Below are positions 1-9,252 of a stretch of 32,952 nt of DNA, one piece after another (the stretch's first letter is position 1; each line of letters begins with the position of its first letter). The notes beneath the pieces were generated by a model, which saw only the letters and a program-made list of their open reading frames with translations, was not told where the DNA came from and searched no databases. This DNA comes from Dimargaris cristalligena. Taxonomy: Eukaryota; Kickxellomycota; Dimargaritomycetes; Dimargaritales; Dimargaritaceae. The stretch spans positions 7,548-40,499 of the forward strand of contig JANBQC010000198.1 in assembly GCA_027576995.1 (NCBI GenBank). The letters are read 5' to 3'. A program made the translations under genes and the position numbers.

Positions 1-994
1 GTTTGATATCGTCGTCCTTTATCTGTGTGTGTGTTCTATTCACTTTGGTTAACTCCGTCTTTTATAAACCCCTGACCGTATTGCGCGGCCCCCTTCCCCG
101 GTAATACTCGCTATTCAGTATCTCGGTTCATTTTGTTTCCTGGGAGTTGGTCTCTTCAACCCAACTCCGACGGGGCCACGTAGGCTTACTCTCCTGCCCT
201 CCCTACCAGTGTCTCCCAGCTATTATATCCCACCCACCCACTCACTCCCCTTTCCCTCCCTTTGTCCCGTAAACTCTATTAACACCAACCACCCACTTTC
301 CCTGCGTTCCCCATAGCTATCTAGTTAGACTCCTAAACCTTTGCTGTTTCCTTTGTTAGTCCATCTCTTGCTTATTGCTCCGTTCAAGGCCCTCAGTTTC
401 CTCTTGCTATACCCGAATCCCTAAATCAGTGCCCGCCTGCGTGACTCCCCGCTCCTTCTCCGCCACCTTGGCCCCGCCACACCCATCCGCTTTTGGCAAG
501 TCAACCCATCCCACACGGCGCCCCTCCTCCCCCCCTTTGCTCCGCGGTTGTTGCATTTCCACCTTTGTATGTGTGTGCGTGCGTGTGTCCCTTCTCGCTC
601 GAAGTTTATACCCCCTCTTCCTCAGTGGTCTACCTGGGTAGCCGGAGACGTGCCTGCCCAAGTGCGCCCACTTGACAACCAAAACACTGTAACTGTCCCC
701 TACTCCACGGCCCACTGCCCCTTCTAGCTGCCTCGAGTCGACCCCTGGCGTATACATAACCTGTGCACAGCTTAATTAAAGTGCAGCAAGGTCTACTCGT
801 GCGCGCTGTTTAACTCCTTATCTAGTGCATTTAGCTTATTTTTTATATAGTATATATTAACCACAGTAGCCAAATCCCCTTGTTTTTTTTTTACTCCCCG
901 ACTTGTCCCACGTCACCGATTAAATTTTAGTCGGTATTGTTTGGGCTCCGCAACCCCCCTGGTCCTACCCCCCTCACCCACCGGCCTGAACAGC
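1..994 (+). promoter_or_regulatory. Pyrimidine-rich upstream region and probable long 5' leader of the 995-5554 gene
   Basis: The plus strand is strongly C/T-rich and has only one ATG (569) in 994 nt, against about eight CATs (ATG on the other strand). This asymmetry suggests that much of the region is transcribed as a 5' leader under selection against upstream starts. A TATAAA lies at 63-68 and an AT-rich TATATAGTATATATTAA segment near 843-860, either of which could be a core promoter. A pyrimidine run ending in TTTTAG at 926-930 could be a 3' splice site of a leader intron. Open frames on both strands here reflect the lack of purine-containing stops, not coding. That this is a leader is inference; no transcript evidence is available. 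Confidence 0.45.
569..727 (+). other. Only upstream ORF (52 codons) in the leader
   Basis: The only ATG in the first 994 nt opens a 52-residue frame that ends at TAG 725-727. It ends 267 nt before the main ATG at 995. It begins in a TGTGTGCGTGCGTGTG repeat. The peptide matches no family I know. It could be a regulatory uORF, or it could lie in a leader intron and be spliced out. Confidence 0.25.
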
Positions 995-3900
995 ATGTTT
1001 TTCTTGAAGAAATTAAACCAATCATCTACTCATGTTGGTCAATCCCAACCCGAAGGCCCCACCAAGAAATCCAAGAAGGGTGGTTTATCTTCTGGTCTGC
1101 GAATTACGACCACCAAGGGACGGAAGGATGCCCGCAAATCCCACCAATCTGACTCTCCCTGCGAGTCTGATGGCTCCCCGCCAACGGGAAAGACCCCGCC
1201 ACTGTCTCCCCAATATATACAGTCCTTCACCTCAGCCCAGCCGTTATCCGCACACCGTCAACATGTTAGTCCTTTTGCCATGTTGAATCGCGCATACACC
1301 GAGTCTGCACCCTCATCGAACACGTCAACTCCTGCAGCCGTGACTCCTTCGACCGGCAGCCATGATGTGTTCTCGGCCGCGGGTGGCGCCGCCCCAGTGG
1401 CCCCTGTCCATTCGGTTACACCCACTCCCCCCCTACCCATCTCCAGGTCCGCCACTTCTGCGACCGCCCCCTCGGATCGTCCAGCCTACACTTGGGGCCC
1501 AGCGAGCGGAGCTTCTCCAATGGCCCGTATCAACACCGACCCCACATTTTACGGCAAGGATTCGTCTCGTCCACTCGACCTGAGCTTGAATTTAAATTTA
1601 GATGGTCTGTCCTCACAACCCACCGGGTTGTTCAATTTATTCTCAACCCCCGCGGGGACTGCCCCAACTGCCGAATCCATCCGGGGCAGTCAGTCGACCC
1701 GGGGCCACGACTCTGGCTCATGCCATAGCAGTCTGGATGAACCCCCGGTCCCTTCCCGTCCGCTACACCAACTCTACTCGGCCACACCCGCCATGTCCGC
1801 CCCCGTCTTGGCCGTCCCTCGCCGGGCACCCCTGGCTAATCCGTCTTCACCTACTTTCTCCAACGTAAATCGGCCTCAGGCCCAGCCGGTTCCGACCCTG
1901 ATGACCACTAGGACAAACAAACCTCCGAGCCCCCAGCTGGACAACCGCAGCAGTTTGTTTGGCGCGGTTTTCAAGGATTGGGGGACGGAGGTCCCTATCC
2001 CCACCACGCCTCCAGCCGAACCTTTACCGCTTCCCTTGGCAACTCCTGTCGAGGTCGCCAAGGCCCCTGAACCTACAAACCAGAATCTCAGTGAACTGGA
2101 GAAATGGGCCCTGGGTGTCGACTCTGGCAACCCACCGCCGAGTAAACCGCTCTACGAAGCGGAAAGGTCTCTCCACTCGACTACCTCGACTTCCGCCAGT
2201 GATCGCCCGGTTTATACTTCCAAATTATCTAATCCAGGGCGGCCGGGCCCTAGTGGTACTGGCCCCCAACTTACCCAAAGTAGCGTCCTATCGGCTATCC
2301 AGAATCGCAAGGCCCCGGAGCCCGTAGCCCCGCCCAAACCGCTTCTTAATTTTAATTATACCAAGACCCCGCCTTCCTTGGGTACCGGTCCCCTGTTTCC
2401 CATTGAATCTAAGCTTACCCGCGGTTTAGCCGAATCCGTCCAAGTCCACAGTAGTGGCGACGACGATGATAAACCTCGGCAAAAGACCACCCCGGCCCCC
2501 GCTGGAAAGGCCCCCAAATCGAACAATTGGTTAGGCGGACTGCTCTCTATGGACGGTAAGAGGTTTGGCAAGAAATCCAAGAAGGGTAATGGCCACGACT
2601 CCGATGCGAACGGTGGTGCCAATGGGCTATCCCTGGCGCTGGATCTAGATAAGGACACCGATAGAAACTCTTTTGCCGCCGCCGTCAATACAATCATGGA
2701 CCAATCCACCGTTGAGGAGCAGGACGACATTGAACTAGCTCTACTCGACTCGACCTCCCCGCTGAGCAAATTCCTGGCCCAGAATGCCAACCCCATTGTT
2801 AATGGGGGTACCCATTTCCGCGAACTTCCCTCGGGACAACTGCAGGCCATCTCTGCCCTGACTGAGCTAGTCCGCCAATCGCATGCCGAAAATCGCCGGG
2901 GGCCACTAGTGGTCAACAGTGATGTGGAGGATTCTGACGTGACCGAGTCGGCGGCAGACAACTCCGAAGACGAGGAGAGGGAGGAAAATAAGAACAAGGA
3001 GAAGAAATCCAAAGGGGTATCCTGGAAATTACCCGAGGAGGAGGCCGCCGAGAAAAAGGCCGCTACCAAACGGGATCCCAAGGCTAAGGCCCAAGAAGAG
3101 GAGCACTTGGCCAAGGAGAAGGAGCGCGTTCTTCTCCAGCGTATGTTAGACCGGCACCGTAACGAAATCATGCAGGGCCACGGTGTAATCCACCAGTGGA
3201 TGGTTAATAGTGGGATTAACCCCAAGTCGGTCCTGGAGGAATCGGCGACTTGGAAGGAGGCCGACGCCAGTGCGGCCACTGAACTCGCCTCCCGCCCAAA
3301 AAAATTCACCTACCATGGTAACCTGAGTGCGGCCAGCGTAGGCAATGGCGCGCCTGTGGCCGTACCCCGGAACTATCCTACACAGCCCGTGCCCGCCGTT
3401 CCTTACATGAACCCAATGATGATGGCCCCGCCGCATCCCTACGGTGCCCCCGCACCCCTCTACCACCACCCAGCCCCCTTTGCCAACATAAATTTGACAC
3501 CCGGGTCTTCAAATCCTAGTACGCCTCGACTTCCCCCCGCTACTGCAACCGGGGGCAACAACGGGCCAGGCAGTGGTTTCTACCAGTTGCCACACGAAAG
3601 TTTGAGCATGTCGGCTCTTCCACCCCCTCCCTCGATTGGCCGCGGCCAGACTCATGTTTCGCCTTTTGCCAGTCGACCTGGAACCCCGAAGGCCAACCGG
3701 AACCCTCCGTCGTTTCCCCTCCAAATGATCGAACAGCTCCCCATTAATCCGGCCAACTCGGCCCCCACCGATACCGGGTCATCCACTAGCCCCCAGCCCA
3801 TAGTGCAGGCCATGTCCGAAATGGACATTGATCCCGCCCAGCATTCTGATACCCCTGCTGGACAACCGAGCACGGCAGCGGGACCGTCCCGCCCTTTGAA

Positions 3901-5554
3901 CTCTTCGGAATCCGAGTCGGATGATAATGCTCATAATAAGAAGACCTGCCAAGTCAAGGATGCCAACGGCAGCGACGCTAGTCCCAGTGAAAGTGATTCC
4001 GAGAATGAGGGCTACGTCAGTTTCCGAAAGAAGGCTAGCCATTTGACCCGACCCATCGTGATGGAAAACGATGAGCCACCGCTTTCGCCCGAGCTGATCC
4101 CGGGGTCTAAAAAGTACAAGACCAATTTCAAGCCCCAGTCCAAGGCTCTCAAGAAGGCAGTATACGGGAACACGTTCAATTCTGTGGGAACTCCAGTGGC
4201 CTTGCCGGGAAATATTCTGGTCAAGCGCCGCCAGGAACAAATGGAGGAGGAGGCCCGCCGTTTAGCCGAGGAACGCTTAGCCGCCTTGGCGTCTTCCGAA
4301 GAGGATGATTCCGATGACGAGGGTGACAGTGAAGATTCCGATGATAGCGGGAGCGATGAAACCGACAGTGAGGAAGGAAGTTCAGAGGAAGACAATTCAG
4401 AGGACGACGGCGACAGCAACGAGGCCGTAGAGCAAGAGGGCGTACATTCTGAGATGCCATCCAACGGTTACGGCTATACCTACCCCGGGTACTACTACCC
4501 CAGCTACATGCAATATGGATCCACCATGGTGCCTGTGGGGTATTACATGATGCCTCCGGGTTACTACCCCAATGGGACCGCCACATCTATGGCCCCCGGA
4601 GTTCCTACTGCTTCCGTCCAAACCCCAGCACCAGCTCCGACTGCGATTGCGCCTACCTTGCCTGTTGCGACTGCCGTTCCCGAGAGTCCACAGAATAAAC
4701 CCAACAAATTGACCCGCAAACTTTCCAAAACCAAATTGAAGGGCGTGGGTAGCCCGACTGTCGCGTCCTCCTCGCCGGCTTCCTCGGTGCCCAGTTCTCC
4801 ATTAACCCAAAACCACCCTCCTCCAACTGGAGAAACCAAAGCGACCGGTCTGACTTCTGTCCCCGCTCATGCTGCGTCCCACTATTACCAGCAGGCACCC
4901 TACATGTACCCCAACGGTAGCGTTGGACCCCCACCCGCCCAATTACAAATGTACTCGACGTACAATATGGGCCAGCCTAGTGGAACTGCATCATCGGTTG
5001 CTGCCTCTGTACCTTCGACCTATTACACCGCCCCGTCTACGTACGCCCAAAACGGAGGCTGGGCCATCCCAGTATCAGCGACTCCCTCGAATGGTGGCGA
5101 GCCTCACCCCGCCAGCTACGGTCAGGCAAGGCCAACCGCCAAAGTCGGTCCAGCAGGCATGCCCCACGTGGCGACCGGTCAGGCCAATACCACCTACCCC
5201 CCGTCTCCTCTATCTCCTTCAGCATTTGACACCCCCACTTCAGCTTCCCCGTGGCAAACCCCGTCGATGGGCGGCGCTCCACAAGTATCCCGTGCCCCAT
5301 ATACCCATATCATAAACCCATCTACCTACGCTGCGTATTCAGGTACTCAGAGTGTGGCCTACTCCACCCACTCGCCCCAACCTGCCGCCGCCCCACCGTC
5401 TCAGCATTCCTACTTGTTCAACGGGGCGGGTACTCCTCGGCTTCGCCCCCACCCCTCGGGACCTTCCGGATACTCCGCCCCCAGCAACCCCCACCTCCGT
5501 GGACCACGGTACGCCGTGCCTAATTATAACTATCCATCCCATTACCATGCCTGA
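995..5554 (+). CDS. Large, mostly disordered protein of unknown function (1,519 aa)
   Basis: This is one uninterrupted frame from ATG 995 to TGA 5552-5554. The frame is open from TTG 941, but 995 is the first ATG and gives the N-terminus MFFLKKL. I do not recognise a family. A basic Lys-rich patch is near residues 25-50. Long Pro/Ser/Thr/Ala stretches with many SP and TP sites follow, and a WLGGLL segment followed by Lys is near 510. A charged, probably helical block lies at about 655-750. A second basic block at about 1010-1095 (KKYKTNF, ALKKAVYGNTFN) runs into an EEEARRLAEERL helix. An Asp/Ser/Glu tract is encoded at about 4287-4440, followed by a Tyr/Pro/Gly-rich prion-like segment near 1157-1195 and a Tyr/Pro/Ser-rich tail. 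The motif HVSPFA occurs twice (DNA about 1260 and 3652). The composition suggests a phosphorylated scaffold or condensate-forming protein, but function is unknown. It is convergent with TSR4. Confidence 0.8.
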   Translation: MFFLKKLNQSSTHVGQSQPEGPTKKSKKGGLSSGLRITTTKGRKDARKSHQSDSPCESDGSPPTGKTPPLSPQYIQSFTSAQPLSAHRQHVSPFAMLNRAYTESAPSSNTSTPAAVTPSTGSHDVFSAAGGAAPVAPVHSVTPTPPLPISRSATSATAPSDRPAYTWGPASGASPMARINTDPTFYGKDSSRPLDLSLNLNLDGLSSQPTGLFNLFSTPAGTAPTAESIRGSQSTRGHDSGSCHSSLDEPPVPSRPLHQLYSATPAMSAPVLAVPRRAPLANPSSPTFSNVNRPQAQPVPTLMTTRTNKPPSPQLDNRSSLFGAVFKDWGTEVPIPTTPPAEPLPLPLATPVEVAKAPEPTNQNLSELEKWALGVDSGNPPPSKPLYEAERSLHSTTSTSASDRPVYTSKLSNPGRPGPSGTGPQLTQSSVLSAIQNRKAPEPVAPPKPLLNFNYTKTPPSLGTGPLFPIESKLTRGLAESVQVHSSGDDDDKPRQKTTPAPAGKAPKSNNWLGGLLSMDGKRFGKKSKKGNGHDSDANGGANGLSLALDLDKDTDRNSFAAAVNTIMDQSTVEEQDDIELALLDSTSPLSKFLAQNANPIVNGGTHFRELPSGQLQAISALTELVRQSHAENRRGPLVVNSDVEDSDVTESAADNSEDEEREENKNKEKKSKGVSWKLPEEEAAEKKAATKRDPKAKAQEEEHLAKEKERVLLQRMLDRHRNEIMQGHGVIHQWMVNSGINPKSVLEESATWKEADASAATELASRPKKFTYHGNLSAASVGNGAPVAVPRNYPTQPVPAVPYMNPMMMAPPHPYGAPAPLYHHPAPFANINLTPGSSNPSTPRLPPATATGGNNGPGSGFYQLPHESLSMSALPPPPSIGRGQTHVSPFASRPGTPKANRNPPSFPLQMIEQLPINPANSAPTDTGSSTSPQPIVQAMSEMDIDPAQHSDTPAGQPSTAAGPSRPLNSSESESDDNAHNKKTCQVKDANGSDASPSESDSENEGYVSFRKKASHLTRPIVMENDEPPLSPELIPGSKKYKTNFKPQSKALKKAVYGNTFNSVGTPVALPGNILVKRRQEQMEEEARRLAEERLAALASSEEDDSDDEGDSEDSDDSGSDETDSEEGSSEEDNSEDDGDSNEAVEQEGVHSEMPSNGYGYTYPGYYYPSYMQYGSTMVPVGYYMMPPGYYPNGTATSMAPGVPTASVQTPAPAPTAIAPTLPVATAVPESPQNKPNKLTRKLSKTKLKGVGSPTVASSSPASSVPSSPLTQNHPPPTGETKATGLTSVPAHAASHYYQQAPYMYPNGSVGPPPAQLQMYSTYNMGQPSGTASSVAASVPSTYYTAPSTYAQNGGWAIPVSATPSNGGEPHPASYGQARPTAKVGPAGMPHVATGQANTTYPPSPLSPSAFDTPTSASPWQTPSMGGAPQVSRAPYTHIINPSTYAAYSGTQSVAYSTHSPQPAAAPPSQHSYLFNGAGTPRLRPHPSGPSGYSAPSNPHLRGPRYAVPNYNYPSHYHA

Positions 5555-6162
5555 CGGAATTGGTAGGCACCGTTTGCTGTATCTGCAATTCCCAATTACA
5601 TACCCCTTGGCATTGATTGAAACTCGCTCAATACTACTGACTAGCTGCTCTATGGGTAATGTTTGAATAGCATTGGACAATCAGGATTCGTCGGAGTCAC
5701 TGATCTATGCTACGCGACTGATACCCCTACCTCTATTACCTATCCAAATCCTATAATTTCTTTATGGCCGAACTGTATCTTGAACTCTACTAAGTATACG
5801 TTCTTGCCCCACCCCCATTCACCGCTGTTTATTTATCCCCCGGCTATTCCGTAGTATACGATCAGTACTTTGTGCATTGTTCTTTTATTTTTCTACCATT
5901 TGGTATTCGCCCATGTTGTAATCCCCTACCACTCTCGCCATCTCTCGGATCCCCTTTTTTATATCCAGCCGTACATATACTCTTACATTCACTAATACTC
6001 ATCGAGTCTGAAATTTTTGGCGTTACACCCATCCACGTCGATTTGCATTACTAAATTAGCCCTGTAATTGGCCTCGTCTAATTAAATAATAGTCAAATAT
6101 CCTTGCAAATTATACAATTCAGAATATGGAGGCTGGGTTCTTTTAGGTATTTTGTATGTTGT

Positions 6163-6202
6163 AATAAAAGGATAGGCTTAGCGCACCCTCAAGCTAAATA
6201 AA
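6163..6202 (+). terminator. Candidate poly(A) signals of the 995-5554 gene
   Basis: AATAAA occurs at 6163-6168 and again at 6197-6202 on the plus strand, 0.6 kb after the stop. They follow a T-rich/TTGTATGTTG stretch. If used, the 3' UTR is about 650 nt and ends near the facing TSR4 signal. Assignment rests on the hexamer only. Confidence 0.3.
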
Positions 6203-6231
6203 TGACAGAATGGTTAGGCGTCAAATAGGGG

Positions 6232-6237
6232 TTTATT
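6232..6237 (-). terminator. Candidate poly(A) signal of TSR4
   Basis: TTTATT on the plus strand reads AATAAA on the minus strand, 85 nt beyond the TSR4 stop. This is a sensible distance for a short 3' UTR. Confidence 0.4.
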
Positions 6238-6321
6238 AGATATATTGCCGAATAATAAGTTGGCTGGAATCAACTAATTCGCTCAGCATTGAATTAAAGC
6301 TTTTAAAATTAGTTAATCTGG

Positions 6322-8750
6322 TCAGAATGCCTCCAGTTGAACCACTACGTATTCTTGGAAAAAGGCGGAGTGTGTAGAATCGACTCCAAGGTGACAGTCG
6401 TTGGGGCATGAAAATATCAGCACCGTACCCCATTCCATGCCTTGGGATGCAAGGTCAGGAGGCAATTCTTGGGCCGCTGTCATTCCGTTTGATTTTTTCA
6501 ACTTTTGGCTATTGTTAGCCGAAGACGTGGCCGAGGCCGTCCGCTGGCGGGCTCTACGTTCAGTTTCCAGAACCAATAGAGTATTGGGCATGATTTGGCA
6601 TTCAAAGACACGGGCAGTTCCACAGTACTGGCACGCCGGAAGGTTTTGGGTGCTGTATTTACGCGTGGTAGCTGAGGGGTGGGGCGGGGTCGGCTGTTGC
6701 TTCAACATAGATCCCGATGGAGGTGTGACAGGTGGATAGAGAGTCCGAGTGATTGGATCCCGGTGGGTATAAAGTAAGGGGGTACCTCCGAGATCGTACC
6801 GAACGCACTGGTCGGGCCAGAGGGAGACCCGATCCAAAAACACCGAAAGGCCCTTGTCCATACCTTCAGGCAGAGTGTCCCGTTCGTATTGTTCACCCGC
6901 CCATGTAGCCGAATCTTCGCCGCTTCCCTGGGACGGGTTGGTCGCACGGGGAGGGTTCTGCACCTTCTTTTTCGATCCACCGGAAGTTGACGGCCGGGCC
7001 GGGGTAGGGGCCGCGGTTGTAGTGACAGGGGTAGTCACAGCCACCGTTGCAGTCGCAGTTGGGGTAGAAGGAGAGGGAGGCAGATCAAAGTCGGTTTCCA
7101 TGATATCGGCGTATTTGGCCATACTGCGTCGCAGATTCCCTTCCCAATCCTCCTCCTCGGTGTACAAGTAGCATCCGGGTAAACAGCGGGGCTTAGTGGA
7201 GCCCCCCCCCTCCGATCGAGACGACGGGTTGTTTTCCGGGCTGGTCTGGATCTGGGCCGTGGACTGGTGCTGGGCCCGAATATCCGCCTCCAGGGGGTTG
7301 CTGAGGCCTTGCAAGGCAGTGTCGCCACTCCGAAGGTTCGAGCCCTGGGCGAAATTCGAACCGACGTGGGCACGTCGGCCGTTCTTCGGAGGTTCGGCGG
7401 CGGTGACAGCTAGACCCGGATCGATATCCAAATCGGAATCATCGGAGGAGGAATCAAAGTCGGAGTCCACATTCAATCCGGCTACCCTTTCACTCAGTTG
7501 ATTGACGTCCGACTGAATAGTAGAATAGTCGGAGATAAACAGACATACGAACCAATTGAACATATTCAAACACGCCCCGAGTATTAATATAAGTAGAAAG
7601 ATCGAGGTTGGACTGTATCGCATTATAAAGTCCAATAGTAGTACGCTTGGTTAAATGGTTCTGTAATTAGGGGAATGAATCCACAGTCCTTATCAAAACC
7701 CAATTCTACTTACCTGGTTCTTAGTATCGCTCTCGGATGACAGTAGTGAGGGGGTTGCTCGGTTTGTGACCGGGGTTGCCGTTACTACTACCTGATCGGG
7801 TTTCTTAAATCCTGATCCCCACAAATCACCCAGGTTAAAGGCCGGGCTGGGTGTCGTGGCCTTTGGAGGGGCGGGGACGGGCGGAGCCACGGCCTTGGCG
7901 GACGACGTCCGTTTAAGTTTAGCTGCGTATTCTTGATTGTACTGGTGGCCTCGCACTACTTTGAAACTGCCATCATCAAAATAACCAGTATAAATCCCAT
8001 TTCCAGGGGAGTACAAAAACACCATGATTAGTGGAATGTTACCAATTCGGTTGGTGGTATGACCCAGTATAGGGGGGAGGTGGGGTATAAGAGCAATCTA
8101 ACACTACTTTTGAGTAGAGAGGGTTGTCGCCAAGATTGTATATATTTTTAACCAACTAGACAATGGAGGATACCCTGGTTAAAAACCAAGGACACGATGA
8201 ATATGCAGCATACCTTCCCGGTTTGCCAACACAGTCGAATGTGTTGCAACCCCAAACATAGAGTACCCGATCATAAGTGGAGGTATCCATAGGGGCGTAG
8301 GCTTGCAGTACTAAAGGCATAGGCTGCCCGCAGGAATCGCAGATCGATGCTGATGGCGGAGGACAAGCGGTCTCGTCAAGCCAGCCCTATATGCCGAAAG
8401 GTAAGTGCAGTAAAATGCCGAGCAACCAATATGATATATTTATGTAGGTTTATCGGTAAATTTTCAGAGCAAAAAGTAGTTTGTCAGCTAGTTGAACCTT
8501 TGGAATATTCCGAGACAATTATAAAGTTTGGCCGTGGGGCCCGGGGCCTAGACAGTGGGGCTGGCAGGGGAGCCTAGCCGGGACCCGTTTTCCACAAAAG
8601 CAACCCATGACTTACGGGTAAGCCGCCCAATGCGGTGGAGAATACATCGTTGCATGCTTGAGGATCGCCGGCCTCGTCGGGTAGGCCTAGGTAAATGGGC
8701 CGGGCCTTGACCCGTGATTTCCGTTTCGAGCGGGCTTTAGAATTAGACAT
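6322..8750 (-). CDS. TSR4: TSR4/PDCD2-family ribosomal protein chaperone, four exons
   Basis: Exons on the minus strand are 8750-8616, 8386-8214, 7966-7714 and 7512-6322, giving 583 aa. Introns are 229, 247 and 201 nt, all GT-AG. Joining them keeps the frame across a split Ser codon and gives continuous family sequence. Tsr4/PDCD2 proteins bind nascent uS5 (Rps2) and deliver it to the pre-40S particle. The N-terminal part shows YLGLPDE (20-26), LGGLPGWLD across the first junction, and Cys pairs at 61/64 and 92/97 typical of the zinc-binding half. VRGHQYNQEYA follows in exon 3. The C-terminal PDCD2_C domain shows DTLPEGMDKGL (from about 398), CVRYDLGG, the PACQYCG pair (481/484), FECQIMP and a GMEWGT...C...C end. 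Between them is a long acidic, Thr/Pro-rich linker, including a Gly triplet from a nine-base C run at 7202-7210. It is divergent from SHQ1. The first ATG has a good context (GACCATG). Confidence 0.9.
8536..8570 (+). repeat. Four G-runs inside TSR4 intron 1
   Basis: Runs of four G lie at 8536-8539, 8543-8546, 8557-8560 and 8567-8570 on the plus strand, with loops of 3, 10 and 6 nt. This is a relaxed G-quadruplex pattern. The TSR4 transcript carries the C-rich strand, so any structure would be in the DNA. Confidence 0.25.
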
Positions 8751-9252
8751 GGTCAACTGGTGGAGGACCCACAATACAATACGAAGATAATTAAAATTAT
8801 CCGCGGGCTGCGGGAGACTGGTATTAAAATAGGCAACACTGAATGAGGAGAGAATGAACCTATAGAATGCCGCAATTAGATGTTAGGCCTGTAAAACCTT
8901 CGTTAAAAAAACGGCAGCCTCTGACTGCCCATTTTTTATATTGAATCTATTTTGAATGCGAGCTCATTTCGACAGACCAGCAAGGTGGGAGGGAAGCTAA
9001 CTGGCTTATCAGGTGACTCCAGAAAGGCCCTATTATATACCAACCAACCTGGAAAAACGCCCAGCTAAATAATATTGCCATTAAATAAATTTTTGGGCAA
9101 AGGTTTAGCCAATTCTCTATTGCCCAGCCGTCACTTTAACATTTATTTTTTTGACCTTGCATCCCGTCACATTCCTGCATTGCAACCTCTCTCATATTTT
9201 TGCCACGCTCTATATATATTTCTGGCGTTAAAGCATTCTCTCCTATTGCACC
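8751..9252. promoter_or_regulatory. Divergent TSR4/SHQ1 promoter region
   Basis: These 502 bp separate the two start codons and must hold the promoters of both genes. The region has AT-rich patches, including ATTAAAATTAT near the TSR4 start, a TTTTTTATATTG tract near 8931 and AAATTTTTG near 9087. A pyrimidine-rich stretch precedes the SHQ1 start. Both products serve ribosome or snoRNP biogenesis, so shared control is plausible, but no known regulator site was confirmed. Confidence 0.5.
9211..9219 (+). promoter_or_regulatory. TATA-like element of SHQ1
   Basis: TATATATAT lies 34 nt before the SHQ1 ATG, just downstream of a T-rich stretch. It may be a core promoter element, which would imply a very short leader. 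It could equally be simple AT sequence in the leader. Confidence 0.25.

Larger units (their letters stand above)
5555..6321. other. Convergent 3' intergenic region
   Basis: This 767-bp gap separates two facing genes and holds no supportable gene. It is T-rich on the plus strand near the 995-5554 stop and becomes AT-rich. Poly(A) signals for both genes sit at its TSR4-proximal end and are listed separately. Confidence 0.6.

Noticed and set aside
375..757. Open frames of 88-116 codons on both strands in the first kilobase
   Set aside because: The plus strand is pyrimidine-rich, which removes stops from several frames at once. The translations are low-complexity and match nothing.
2356..3309. 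317-codon minus-strand frame inside the large gene
   Set aside because: It is antisense to a 1,519-residue frame and Ser-rich because the sense strand is rich in acidic codons. It is a shadow.
6401..7501. Plus-strand frames over TSR4
   Set aside because: They are antisense shadows of exon 4, whose protein is clearly recognisable.
8961..8970. PAC-like ribosome-biogenesis motif in the TSR4/SHQ1 promoter
   Set aside because: AGCTCATTTC matches only about eight of ten positions of the yeast PAC reverse complement. This is too weak to call.
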